This document shows positions 11,004 through 19,124 of a DNA stretch of 64,000 bases, in pieces. The notes beneath the pieces are model-generated. The model did not search any database. It was not told the DNA's origin and was given only the letters and a program-made list of their open reading frames with translations. The stretch's first letter is position 1. Each line of letters starts with the position of its first letter. Both the position numbers and the translations under genes were made by a program. This DNA is from Paenarthrobacter ureafaciens (GTDB lineage: Bacteria; Actinomycetota; Actinomycetes; Actinomycetales; Micrococcaceae), in the NCBI RefSeq assembly GCF_004028095.1, contig NZ_SBHM01000007.1:2480001-2544000 (forward strand), given 5' to 3'.

Positions 11004-12181
11004 TCGGCTTCGTGTCATCGTTGGTAGAGGCATGGCAGGAACTGCGCATCAACAAGGTGCGCATACTTCTGGCCCTGCTGGGCGTGGCATTGTCCGTTGC
11101 TGCCTTGACGTCCGTGGTGGGGGTCGGAAACCTGGCCAGGGAAGGCTACAAAGAGCAATCCGAACGGAACGGCGGCCGGGTGGCAACGTTATCCCTCGGT
11201 GTGTACGGGCCTTCCTCTCCGGACCCGGCCACCCTGGAAAAGGCCTATCAGGGCGTCCAGCAACGCTATGGGATCACCACATCCACCCATGTGGGGCGCA
11301 CGCAGGCCGAGTTCCAGCTTCCGCGTGGCGTCACGAAGGTGGACACAACCATCGTGGACGTCGGATATGGCGTGATCCACCGTGTTCCCTTGACGCAAGG
11401 AACGTGGTTTGCCTCCGATGACCACCGGAGGTTGGCGCCCGCCGTCGTGGTCTCCGAAGCCTTCTATAACAGGGCTGGCAGGCCCAACCTGTCCAACAAC
11501 CCCACGGTTACCGTCCCGGGTGATCACCCGGCAACCGTGGTGATCATCGGCGTCGTTCCCGACGTGTGGCCCGATACGCCGCCGGCCGCGTTCATTCTCA
11601 CCGAAGGCGCGGCCATGGCGGGCATGAGGTCGGAGATGTCCGAATTCAAGATCTGGGTGGGGGAGGAGCAGGCTGAGGCCCTGACGGCCGCCATCACCGC
11701 CGATCTCCAGAGTCAGTTTCCGGGGTTCTCCGCGCAGGCCAACCGCATGGACTATGCGGCGCACGGGGATCCGCTCGGGCCGGCCCAACTGGTGATCGTC
11801 GGCGTCGCTGGACTGGTTCTCCTCCTCGGTGCCGTGGGTATGCTCAACATCTCCATGGTCACCGTGCGCTACAGGGTCCGGGAGATCGGCATCCGCCGGA
11901 GTTTCGGTGCTACCTCCGGTCGGATCTTCTTCGGGGTCATGATGGAGTCCGTGGTGGCCACTGCCTGCGCCGGACTGCTGGGGGTCATGGTGGCAGTTGC
12001 CGTGGTGAAGAATCCCTGGATCCAGTCGAAGGTGGCGCCGAGCCTGACAGAGTATCCGCCGTTCCCGATCGACGCCGCCCTGCTCGGGTTCGGTGCAGCC
12101 GTCCTCGTCGGAGCGCTCGCCGGAGCGATTCCTGCACTCGTGGCAGTGCGGGTCAAAGTCATTGATGCGATCCGGTTCTGA
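11000..12181 (+). CDS. ABC transporter permease, MacB/FtsX family
   Basis: A 393-residue protein with the MacB layout: one N-terminal helix (VRILLALLGVALSVAALTSV), a large extracytoplasmic MacB_PCD-type domain (about residues 45-250), then three helices, of which LVIVGVAGLVLLLGAVGMLNISMVTV and the last (LLGFGAAVLVGALAGAIPAL, residues about 360-380) are clear. REIGIRRSFGAT is the conserved cytoplasmic loop. With the adaptor and ATPase it should form a mechanotransmission-type exporter; the substrate is unknown. Confidence 0.9.
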   Translation: MIGFVSSLVEAWQELRINKVRILLALLGVALSVAALTSVVGVGNLAREGYKEQSERNGGRVATLSLGVYGPSSPDPATLEKAYQGVQQRYGITTSTHVGRTQAEFQLPRGVTKVDTTIVDVGYGVIHRVPLTQGTWFASDDHRRLAPAVVVSEAFYNRAGRPNLSNNPTVTVPGDHPATVVIIGVVPDVWPDTPPAAFILTEGAAMAGMRSEMSEFKIWVGEEQAEALTAAITADLQSQFPGFSAQANRMDYAAHGDPLGPAQLVIVGVAGLVLLLGAVGMLNISMVTVRYRVREIGIRRSFGATSGRIFFGVMMESVVATACAGLLGVMVAVAVVKNPWIQSKVAPSLTEYPPFPIDAALLGFGAAVLVGALAGAIPALVAVRVKVIDAIRF

Positions 12182-12222
12182 CCTCTTCAACGGCGGCGAA
12201 CCCCAAAACCGCGGAACGCAAA

Positions 12223-12256
12223 AGCCCCGGTCCGCCTGTTCTGGCGGGCCGGGGCT
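12223..12256. terminator. Bidirectional terminator between the MacB-like operon and chvE
   Basis: AGCCCCGG-t-CCGCC pairs with GGCGG-g-CCGGGGCT around a 6-nt loop. Read on the minus strand, the stem is followed by TTTTGCGTT, which suits termination of the chvE operon. The hairpin sits between convergent stops. Confidence 0.85.
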
Positions 12257-12277
12257 CCTTGCTAAGGGGTAACGCGA

Positions 12278-13387
12278 CTACTTGGTGATCGGGCCGAGTA
12301 CCGGATCGTCGACGTAAGCCGTCTTGACGTTCTCAGCAGTAACGATCTGCGGAGGCAGGAGGTACGCCGGAACGGTCTTGACGCCGTTCTTGTACGAATC
12401 CTTGTCGTTGATCTCCAGTTCCTTGCCGGCCTGCAGGTCCTTCACCATGGTGATGGCGTGCTCAACCAGCTTGCGGGTGTCCTTGTTGATGGTGGAGTAC
12501 TGCTCGCCGGCCATGATCGACTTGACGGACTCAACCTCGGAGTCCTGGCCGGTCACAACGGGGAGCGGCTTGCCGGCAGCCTTGACGGAGGTCAGGACTG
12601 CGCGGGCCAGGGTGTCGTTCGGGGAGAGAACACCGTCGAGCGAAGCGGAGCCGTAGCTGCCGGTCAGCAGGGTGTCGGCGCGACGCTGGGCGTTTTCAGC
12701 CTTCCAACCCTGGGTAACAGCCTGCTCGAAAGCGGTTTGGCCCGAGAGTACCTTGAGGGTGCCGTCGTCGATCTTCGGCTTCAGGACGCTCATGGCGCCG
12801 TCGAAGAAGACCTTGGCGTTGGCATCGTCAGGAGAACCGGCAAACAGTTCGATGTTGTACGGGCCGGAGGGCTTCTTGGCCTTCAGTCCGTCCAGCAGTG
12901 CCTGTCCCTGCAGCTCGCCAACCTTGAAGTTGTCGTAGGCCACGTAGTAGTCCACGTTCTCGGTATTGAGGAGCAGACGGTCGTAGGCGATGACGGTTGC
13001 GCCGGCATCCTTGGCCTGCTTGAGCTGGGTACCCAGCTGGGCGCCGTCGATGGCACCCACAACGATCACCTTGGCACCCTTGGTGACCATGGCGCTGATC
13101 TGGTTCTGCTGCTCGGAAACGCCGCCGTTGGCGAACTGAACGTCCGGCTTGAAGCCGGCTTCGTTGAGGCCATCGTTGAACAGCTTCTCCGCGAGGACCC
13201 AGTTCTCACTGGTCTTCTGCGGAAGTGCGACGCCGATCAGCGAGTCCTTGGGGAACGCTTCCCCGCCAGCTGTGCTGCTGCTTGAGCCGCTGTCGGAGCG
13301 GCCGCAGGCTGTCAGCGCCAGTGCCGCGATGGCAGCGACTGCTGCTGCCTTTCCTGCTTTACCAAACATTCGCATATCTTGGTTCAC
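12278..13387 (-). CDS. chvE: Monosaccharide ABC transporter substrate-binding lipoprotein
   Basis: A 369-residue lipoprotein: the signal peptide ends with LALTAC at about residue 28, followed by a Ser/Gly-rich tether. The periplasmic-binding fold (Peripla_BP_4, ribose/xylose class) starts at SLIGVALPQKTSENW. AKVIVVGAIDGAQL, VIAYDRLLLNTENVDYYVAYDN and VVTGQDSEVESVKSIMAGEQYSTI match ChvE/XylF-type proteins that bind several monosaccharides. It is third in the mmsA-mmsB-chvE operon. The GTG start is used; ATG codons 4 and 6 codons later are alternatives. Confidence 0.88.
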   Translation of the reverse strand: MNQDMRMFGKAGKAAAVAAIAALALTACGRSDSGSSSSTAGGEAFPKDSLIGVALPQKTSENWVLAEKLFNDGLNEAGFKPDVQFANGGVSEQQNQISAMVTKGAKVIVVGAIDGAQLGTQLKQAKDAGATVIAYDRLLLNTENVDYYVAYDNFKVGELQGQALLDGLKAKKPSGPYNIELFAGSPDDANAKVFFDGAMSVLKPKIDDGTLKVLSGQTAFEQAVTQGWKAENAQRRADTLLTGSYGSASLDGVLSPNDTLARAVLTSVKAAGKPLPVVTGQDSEVESVKSIMAGEQYSTINKDTRKLVEHAITMVKDLQAGKELEINDKDSYKNGVKTVPAYLLPPQIVTAENVKTAYVDDPVLGPITK

Positions 13388-13444
13388 TTTCTGTTTTGGT
13401 GGGGTGGAGCGAGTCTTCTGGGTAATGAAGTTCGTGTATGAAGC

Positions 13445-14716
13445 TCAGGCTTCCTTGGAGATGACTTCCTTGGTGGAGGTGGTCTCGTCCGGCTTGATGT
13501 CGTTGTTGTTGCGCTGGAAGTTCTTCATCAACATGCCCGTGATGGAGCGCTTGCCCTGGGACTTGTTGTAGACGTCGAAGGCGACTGCTGCCAGGAGCAC
13601 CAGGCCCTTGATGATCTGGGTGAGGTCGGCGCCGACACCCAGCAACTGCAGGCCGTTGTTCAGGACAGCCATGACGAGGCCACCGACGATCGAGCCGATC
13701 ACGGTACCCACACCACCGGTGACGGCTGCGCCACCGATGAAGACGGCCGCGATTGCATCGAGTTCCCAGCCGACGCCGTCGAACGGACCCGAAGCGGTGG
13801 AGCGGCCGACGAAGATCATGCCTGCAAGCCCGGCCAGGACGGACATGTTGAGCATGACCAGGAAGTTGACCTTCTTGGACTGGACGCCGGACAGTTCAGC
13901 TGCGTGGCGGTTGCCACCCACGGCGTAGACGTGGCGGCCGATGACGGTCTTGTCCGCAATGAAGCCGTAGATGAGGACCAGGACGGCGAGGATCAGGCCG
14001 GGGATGGGGAAGGAGGTTCCGGGACGGCCGGTTGCGAACAGGTACGTGGCGTAGAGGATGGCACCGCAGATCAGGACCAGCTTGGTGACCTCGACCCACA
14101 GTTCGGGAACGTCGGCGCCCAGGGCTTTGCTGGCAGCCCGGGCCCGCAGGGACATGACGACGACGAACGCGGCGGCAACGAGGCCGATCAGGAGGGTCAG
14201 GTTGTTGAATCCTGTGTCAGGACCGATTTCCGGGAGGTAGCCGGAGCCGAGGTACTGGAAGTCGTTGGGAACCGGGATGGTGTTGGACTTGCCGACGAAC
14301 TGGTTGAAACCACGGAACAGGAGCATGCCTGCCAGCGTCACGATGAAGGCCGGGATGCCTACGTAGGCTGTCCAGAAACCTTGCCAGGCACCGATCAGGG
14401 CTCCCAGCGCGAGTCCGAAAAGCACGCCCATGTACCAAGGGATTCCCCAGTCACGGATGGCGAGGGCCACGGAAACACCGACGAACGCGGCCACCGAACC
14501 TACCGAAAGGTCGATGTGGCCGGCAATGATGACCAGCACCATGCCGATGGCCAGGATCAGGATGTAGGAGTTGCCGTTGAACAGGTTGATCACGTTGCCG
14601 GGGGTCAGAGTGCGGCCCTCGGTAAAGATCTGGAAGAAGATGATGAGTGCCACCAGGGCGAAAATCATGCCGAACTGGCGGGTATTGCCACCAAATAGCT
14701 TCTTGAGCGCGTTCAT
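13445..14716 (-). CDS. mmsB: Monosaccharide ABC transporter permease
   Basis: A 423-residue BPD_transp_2 permease with roughly 10-11 helices. The segment AGHIDLSVGSVAAFVGVSVAL and the GGNRHAAELSGVQSKKV cytoplasmic loop (EAA-like) are hallmarks of the XylH/GguB class. The length above 400 fits the multiple-monosaccharide (GguB/MmsB) type and not RbsC (about 320). It lies 47 bp after mmsA and 57 bp before chvE on the same strand. Confidence 0.9.
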   Translation of the reverse strand: MNALKKLFGGNTRQFGMIFALVALIIFFQIFTEGRTLTPGNVINLFNGNSYILILAIGMVLVIIAGHIDLSVGSVAAFVGVSVALAIRDWGIPWYMGVLFGLALGALIGAWQGFWTAYVGIPAFIVTLAGMLLFRGFNQFVGKSNTIPVPNDFQYLGSGYLPEIGPDTGFNNLTLLIGLVAAAFVVVMSLRARAASKALGADVPELWVEVTKLVLICGAILYATYLFATGRPGTSFPIPGLILAVLVLIYGFIADKTVIGRHVYAVGGNRHAAELSGVQSKKVNFLVMLNMSVLAGLAGMIFVGRSTASGPFDGVGWELDAIAAVFIGGAAVTGGVGTVIGSIVGGLVMAVLNNGLQLLGVGADLTQIIKGLVLLAAVAFDVYNKSQGKRSITGMLMKNFQRNNNDIKPDETTSTKEVISKEA

Positions 14717-14763
14717 TGTTTTGGTCCTTGAGTCAGGAAGGGGCGTTTCGGGGCGACTGGGGG

Positions 14764-16323
14764 TCAGGCTGCGGTCTTGCGGTTGGACGTCATGAGCTTC
14801 ATCAGGCTTTCCTGGCTGGCTTCGTCCTTATTAAGGACACCTGTGATGGCGCCTTCAAAGATGGTGTAGATCCGGTCGGAGAGGCCCAGGAGCTCGGGGA
14901 GCTCCGAGGAAATGACGATTACTCCCTTGCCCTGATCTGCCAGGCGCTGGATGATGCCGTAGATCTCGTACTTGGCGCCGACGTCGATGCCTCGGGTCGG
15001 TTCGTCAAGGATCAGCAGATCGGGATCGGTGAACATCCATTTGGCCAGCACTACTTTCTGCTGGTTTCCGCCGGAGAGCTTTGCCACGCCCTCTTCCACG
15101 GAGGGAGTCTTGGTCCGAAGGGACTTCCGGTATTCCTCTGCGACCTGGAATTCCTTGCGGGTGTCCACCACTGAGTACTTGCTGATCTTGTCCAGTGCCG
15201 CAGCGACGGTGGTGGTCTTGATGTCATCGAGCAGGTTCAGGCCCAGGGACTTGCGGTCTTCGGTCACGTAGCCGAGGCCGGCGTCGATCGCTGCCTTGAC
15301 CGTGCGGAGGTTGACCCGCTTGCCGTCCTTGTAGACCTCGCCGGAGATGAACTTTCCGTAGGAGTGGCCGAAGAGCGACCGTGCAAGCTCGGTGCGTCCT
15401 GCGCCCATCAGACCGGCGAAGCCGACGATCTCGCCGCGGCGTACAAAGAAGTTGGAACCCTTGCAGATGAGCCTGTCCTGGATGATCGGGTGGCCAACCG
15501 TCCAGTTCTTGACCTCGAAGAAGACCTCGCCGATCTTCGGTTCGTGGTCCGGGAAGCGGGATTCCAGGGTGCGTCCCACCATGCCCTTGATGATCCGGTC
15601 TTCATCCACGCCGTCGCGCTTGACGTTGAGGGTCTCGATGGACTTGCCGTCGCGGATGATCGTGATCTCGTCGGCGATCTGCTCGATCTCGTTGAGCTTG
15701 TGGGAAATGATGATGGACGTGATGCCGCGGCCCTTGAGGCCGAGGATCAGGTCCAGCAGGTGCTGCGAATCGGATTCGTTCAGCGCGGCCGTGGGCTCAT
15801 CGAGGATCAGGAGCTTCACGGACTTGTTCAGTGCCTTGGCGATTTCCACCAGCTGCTGCTTGCCGACGCCGATTTCCTTGATGGGGGTATCCGGGTCTTC
15901 GCGCAGGCCTACGCGGGCCAGGAGTTCTACGGAACGACGCCGGGCCTCGGCCCAGTCGATGACGCCCCACTTGGTGGGCTCGTTGCCGAGGAAGATGTTC
16001 TCCATGATGGAGAGTTCCGGGATCAGTGCCAGCTCTTGGTGGATGATCACGATGCCGGCGGCTTCGCTTGCCCGGATGTCCTTGAACTGCTGGACTTCGG
16101 CTTGGTAAACAATGTCCCCGGTGTAGCTGCCGTAGGGGTAAACACCTGACAGGACCTTCATGAGGGTCGACTTGCCTGCACCGTTTTCTCCACAGATTGC
16201 GTGGATCTCACCGGCTTTCACCCGCAGGCTCACGTTCGACAAGGCCTTCACGCCGGGGAATTCCTTCGTGATCGAGCGCATCTCCAAAAGGATGGGATCA
16301 CCTTGCGTGTCGAGGGTTGTCAT
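14764..16323 (-). CDS. mmsA: Monosaccharide ABC transporter ATP-binding protein (two ABC domains)
   Basis: A 519-residue protein with two fused ABC domains. The first has [34 protein letters not shown] and [12 protein letters not shown]. The second has the degenerate Walker [32 protein letters not shown] and [19 protein letters not shown]. This is the MglA/RbsA/XylG/GguA architecture. The ATG at 16323 is chosen because AAGGG lies just upstream; a TTG at 16341 is in frame but less likely. It is the first gene of the operon, and its promoter overlaps a ROK-type operator at 16404-16440. Confidence 0.92.
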   Translation of the reverse strand: MTTLDTQGDPILLEMRSITKEFPGVKALSNVSLRVKAGEIHAICGENGAGKSTLMKVLSGVYPYGSYTGDIVYQAEVQQFKDIRASEAAGIVIIHQELALIPELSIMENIFLGNEPTKWGVIDWAEARRRSVELLARVGLREDPDTPIKEIGVGKQQLVEIAKALNKSVKLLILDEPTAALNESDSQHLLDLILGLKGRGITSIIISHKLNEIEQIADEITIIRDGKSIETLNVKRDGVDEDRIIKGMVGRTLESRFPDHEPKIGEVFFEVKNWTVGHPIIQDRLICKGSNFFVRRGEIVGFAGLMGAGRTELARSLFGHSYGKFISGEVYKDGKRVNLRTVKAAIDAGLGYVTEDRKSLGLNLLDDIKTTTVAAALDKISKYSVVDTRKEFQVAEEYRKSLRTKTPSVEEGVAKLSGGNQQKVVLAKWMFTDPDLLILDEPTRGIDVGAKYEIYGIIQRLADQGKGVIVISSELPELLGLSDRIYTIFEGAITGVLNKDEASQESLMKLMTSNRKTAA

Positions 16324-16403
16324 CAGCCCTTGCGCCTCCAATGTCTGACTTCGTTGTCGGCCCCGCGGCGGCGGAGCTGTCTGATGAAAAAGTAAACTGT
16401 AAA

Positions 16404-16440
16404 CACCATCTTGTCGTCAAGACTTGAACACAAGATGGTG
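16404..16440. promoter_or_regulatory. Operator-like inverted repeat upstream of mmsA
   Basis: The arms CACCATCTTGT and ACAAGATGGTG flank the core CGTCAAGACTTGAAC. Inside is TTGT-n-GTCAAGA-n-TTGAACACAA, which recurs in front of the ROK gene. On the minus strand TTGACG within it could be the -35 element of mmsA, so a bound repressor would block the polymerase. Since it also follows the ROK stop by 15 bp, a terminator role is possible. Confidence 0.7.
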
Positions 16441-16455
16441 CTAACGATTTGGTTA

Positions 16456-17643
16456 CTAGCCGGTAATGCCGGCGTGTTGGAACACCAATGCGGCTGCGCC
16501 CAAGGCCTCTGCGCGCGCGCCGAGCGAGGACATGGCGAGATGCGTCGTCTCCCCGACGACGGGCACCGCGTGGCGTACAAGGCCCCTTCGGATGGGGTCC
16601 AGCAACAGGTCCCCGAGGCCGGCGAGGGGGCCGCCCACCACGATGACTTCAGGGTTGATCAGGTTGGAAACGTTGCCCAAGGCGCGTCCCACGGCAAGCC
16701 CGGCATCGTCCACCACGCGCTGGGTGGCGGAGTCCCCTGCGAGGCAGTTGCGCACTATGTCCTGGGGTGTCAGGAGGGCGTCCTGCCCCCGGCTCAGCAG
16801 CTCGATCATGGTGGTGGTGGACGCTATGGTTTCGAGGCATCCGCGGTTCCCGCAGCGGCAGACAAGGCCGTGTTCGTGGATGGTGGCGTGGCCGATTTCT
16901 CCGGTGATTCCGACGTTGCCGTAATAGGGCGCGCCGTTCAGGATCAAGCCGGCACCGATGCCCGAACCGATCTTGAGGAACATCAGGTTGGACACACCGC
17001 TGTGCGGTCCCCAGGTGACCTCGGACAGGGCGCCCAGATTGGCGTCGTTGTCAACGAAGACGGGGCATTGGAGCGCTTCTTCGAGTCTGTGGAGGATGTC
17101 GATGCCCACCCATTCGGGGAGGATTGCCCCTTGCGCTACGGTGCCGCTGCGGCGGTCGATGGGCCCAGGGATGCCGGCTCCGGCCCCGACTACCGCGCTG
17201 GGGTCGATGCTGTTTTCCTCTAGGAGCCTCCCCAGGAGTCGGACAGCTGCGGCGATGCCTTCTTCTGCTTTGTGGCCGAGCGGCAGCTCGATGTACTCCT
17301 CGGCGATCACGTGGTAGCCGAGGGAGGCCAGCACTACCCGCAAGTGGCGCCTGCCGAAGTCGATTCCGACGGCGACAGCCCCGTTGCTGTTGAGCCTCAC
17401 GTTCGTGGCGCGGCGGCCTGAACTGGTGGTCGGCTCCGTGGAGACGAGGCCCGCATCCTGCATGATTTTCACGATGTTGGAAACGGTGGCCGTTGACAGG
17501 CCGGTCTGCCGGGAAAGCTCGGCCTGGGTGGATGGCCCGCTCAGTAGGCACTCGATGATCCGCTGCTGGTTGAGGTGGCGAAGTGCGGACTGTGAGCCGG
17601 GTTTTCTCGGATGGCTCTTCGTTGAGCGCTGCGTAGCGGGCAT
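16456..17643 (-). CDS. ROK-family transcriptional repressor, probable regulator of the sugar importer
   Basis: A 395-residue protein. An N-terminal MarR-like winged helix (ALRHLNQQRIIECLLSGPS and AELSRQTGLSTATVSNIVK) precedes a ROK sugar-kinase-like domain beginning VAVGIDFGRRHLRVVLA. That domain carries GAGAGIPGPID, the EIGHATI histidine and the zinc site CRCGNRGCLE. NagC/XylR-type ROK proteins are released from DNA by sugar ligands. The gene lies directly upstream of mmsA on the same strand, and the same box precedes both, so it probably represses itself and the importer. ATG 17643 is used; a TTG 21 nt upstream with AAGG before it is an alternative. Confidence 0.88.
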   Translation of the reverse strand: MPATQRSTKSHPRKPGSQSALRHLNQQRIIECLLSGPSTQAELSRQTGLSTATVSNIVKIMQDAGLVSTEPTTSSGRRATNVRLNSNGAVAVGIDFGRRHLRVVLASLGYHVIAEEYIELPLGHKAEEGIAAAVRLLGRLLEENSIDPSAVVGAGAGIPGPIDRRSGTVAQGAILPEWVGIDILHRLEEALQCPVFVDNDANLGALSEVTWGPHSGVSNLMFLKIGSGIGAGLILNGAPYYGNVGITGEIGHATIHEHGLVCRCGNRGCLETIASTTTMIELLSRGQDALLTPQDIVRNCLAGDSATQRVVDDAGLAVGRALGNVSNLINPEVIVVGGPLAGLGDLLLDPIRRGLVRHAVPVVGETTHLAMSSLGARAEALGAAALVFQHAGITG

Positions 17644-17669
17644 GACAAGAAGAGTGCCCCACAAAGAGC

Positions 17670-17694
17670 CTTGTAGTCAAGAAGTGAACACAAC
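17670..17694. promoter_or_regulatory. Second copy of the ROK operator, upstream of the repressor gene
   Basis: CTTGTAGTCAAGA-AGTGAACACAA matches the mmsA box at 16410-16434 at 22 of 24 positions. On the minus strand the embedded TTGACT could be the -35 of the repressor gene, indicating autoregulation. Confidence 0.65.
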
Positions 17695-17809
17695 GAGTAA
17701 ATCTTGAGCGACATACTCCAACGCAGGGACGCCAGTAGGGCCGGGCGATGTGCCCTGCCTGCCAAGCATCCGGGTCCAAATGTCCCAGCCTGCGATGGCC
17801 CGGCGCGCC

Positions 17810-17815
17810 TAGGCT
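17810..17815 (+). promoter_or_regulatory. Putative -10 element (TAGGCT) of the nitrilase-family gene
   Basis: TAGGCT fits TANNNT and is about 58 nt before the ATG at 17874; no clear -35 element is seen. Confidence 0.4.
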
Positions 17816-17873
17816 GGAACCAAGTACCCCCGGACCTACCAGCGCCGGGCCCCGGAGAACCAAGGTGGTAACG

Positions 17874-18734
17874 ATGCTGCTCTCAGTCCTGCAGGCCAAC
17901 GCCTCCGTCCTGGACGTGGACGCAAACCTTCGGACTATTGACGACGCCGCACAGCGGGCATCGAAGGCAGGGGCTGCGTTATTGCTGACGCCCGAGCTCT
18001 TCCCGGTGGGCTATGCACCGCTCCGGATCCACGCCGGGATGGATTCGGCGACGTTGCCCGGGATCCGCGAGCGGCTTGCCCGGATCGCTAGGACTCATGG
18101 CATCGGCCTGGTGTATAGCCTCCCGGCATCGGCCAAAGAAGCGCACGACGACGGCGCCGAGCCAGCATCCGCGGAGGGGCGCTGGCATATCTCGGCTACT
18201 TTGTTGGACGCCTCCGGGAAAGAAATCCTGACGTACAACAAGGTCCACCTCTTCGGCGAGGAAGAGCACAAGGCGTTCGTCGGCTCCCAGGAACCTCCCG
18301 CCGTCGTGGATTTCAACGGCATCCGCACATCGATGCTGATCTGCTACGACGTCGAGTTCCCGGAAGCCGTGCGCGCGGCAGCGGGCCGCGGTGCGGAACT
18401 GTTGCTGGTACCCACGGCGTTATCCGCCGGCTTCGACAACGTGCCCCAGGTCCTCATCCGCGCGCGGGCGCTGGAGAGCCAACTGCATGTGGCCTACGCC
18501 AACCACTCCGGGCACGAGGACATCTACAACTTCCTTGGCGGAAGCGTCGTAGCCGGTCCCGATGGTTCATTGCTCGCCGCGGCGGGGGAGGGGGCTGCGT
18601 TGCTTTTCGCCGAGGTTGGAACGGAAGCTGTCAAAGCGGCCCGTGCCGAGGTCCCTTACTTGAAGGAACGCCGCCCGGACCTCTACGCGACATGGGAAGC
18701 TAGTCCGCGTCGAGGCTTCGCCGGCGCGCCTTGA
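17874..18734 (+). CDS. Carbon-nitrogen hydrolase (nitrilase superfamily amidase)
   Basis: A 286-residue hydrolase with the complete catalytic triad: Glu in LLLTPELFPVGY (about residue 42), Lys in TYNKVHLFGEEE (about 123) and Cys in SMLICYDVEFPEAVR (about 156). The FGEEE and CYDVEFPE motifs point to amidase-type members (deaminated-glutathione, carbamoyl or aliphatic amidases). The substrate is not known. The ATG at 17874 is chosen because AAGGTGG lies upstream and the nitrilase fold begins directly (MLLSVLQANASVLDVDANL). The last 35 bp overlap the convergent small membrane gene. Confidence 0.85.
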   Translation: MLLSVLQANASVLDVDANLRTIDDAAQRASKAGAALLLTPELFPVGYAPLRIHAGMDSATLPGIRERLARIARTHGIGLVYSLPASAKEAHDDGAEPASAEGRWHISATLLDASGKEILTYNKVHLFGEEEHKAFVGSQEPPAVVDFNGIRTSMLICYDVEFPEAVRAAAGRGAELLLVPTALSAGFDNVPQVLIRARALESQLHVAYANHSGHEDIYNFLGGSVVAGPDGSLLAAAGEGAALLFAEVGTEAVKAARAEVPYLKERRPDLYATWEASPRRGFAGAP

Positions 18735-18975
18735 GCGCGGAACCCACAGCAGCCATGAGCGCTGCCGTCAGGATGATGGCAAGAAGGGCGGGATAAGAAG
18801 CACCGAGTTCGAAGCGAAAGCCGCCCTGGGAGACTTCGGATCCGTCGAGGTGAACCGTACCCGAAACCCCTTGCGCCGATACGACGCTGGTTACGATGGT
18901 CCCGATCACGGCCGCAGCCAGGGCCACTATGACGGCGATTCGGACGGCAAAGGTTGGACGACGCAATATGGGCAC
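18700..18975 (-). CDS. Small two-helix membrane protein, unknown function
   Basis: A 91-residue protein with helices VRIAVIVALAAAVIGTIVTSVVSA and ALLAIILTAALMAAVGSAL, joined by a polar, Gly-rich outside loop and ended by an Arg-rich tail. The GTG start has GAGGAG 6 nt upstream, which supports real translation. It overlaps the end of the convergent nitrilase-type gene by 35 bp. No family is recognised. Confidence 0.6.
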   Translation of the reverse strand: MPILRRPTFAVRIAVIVALAAAVIGTIVTSVVSAQGVSGTVHLDGSEVSQGGFRFELGASYPALLAIILTAALMAAVGSALKARRRSLDAD

Positions 18976-19057
18976 GGTTTTCTCCTCGCTGGAATGACCT
19001 GTGTCGGCTTGCTTGGCATGCTATGTGACCTATGCGGGCTCATGACTGGTCTGCGCA

Positions 19058-19094
19058 AAATTAGGTGCCGAATCCGCCCAAATTAGGCGCTGAA
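19058..19094. repeat. Two direct repeats of AAATTAGG-GC-GAA, 22 bp apart
   Basis: AAATTAGGTGCCGAA at 19058-19072 and AAATTAGGCGCTGAA at 19080-19094 share 13 of 15 bases with a start-to-start spacing of 22 bp (two helical turns). They lie 83-119 bp upstream of the small membrane gene start and just after the PucR-type gene stop. The layout resembles a dimeric activator site, but the protein that might bind is unknown. Confidence 0.5.
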
Positions 19095-19124
19095 AAGCCC
19101 TTGCACAGACTTCCGCGAGGAAAT

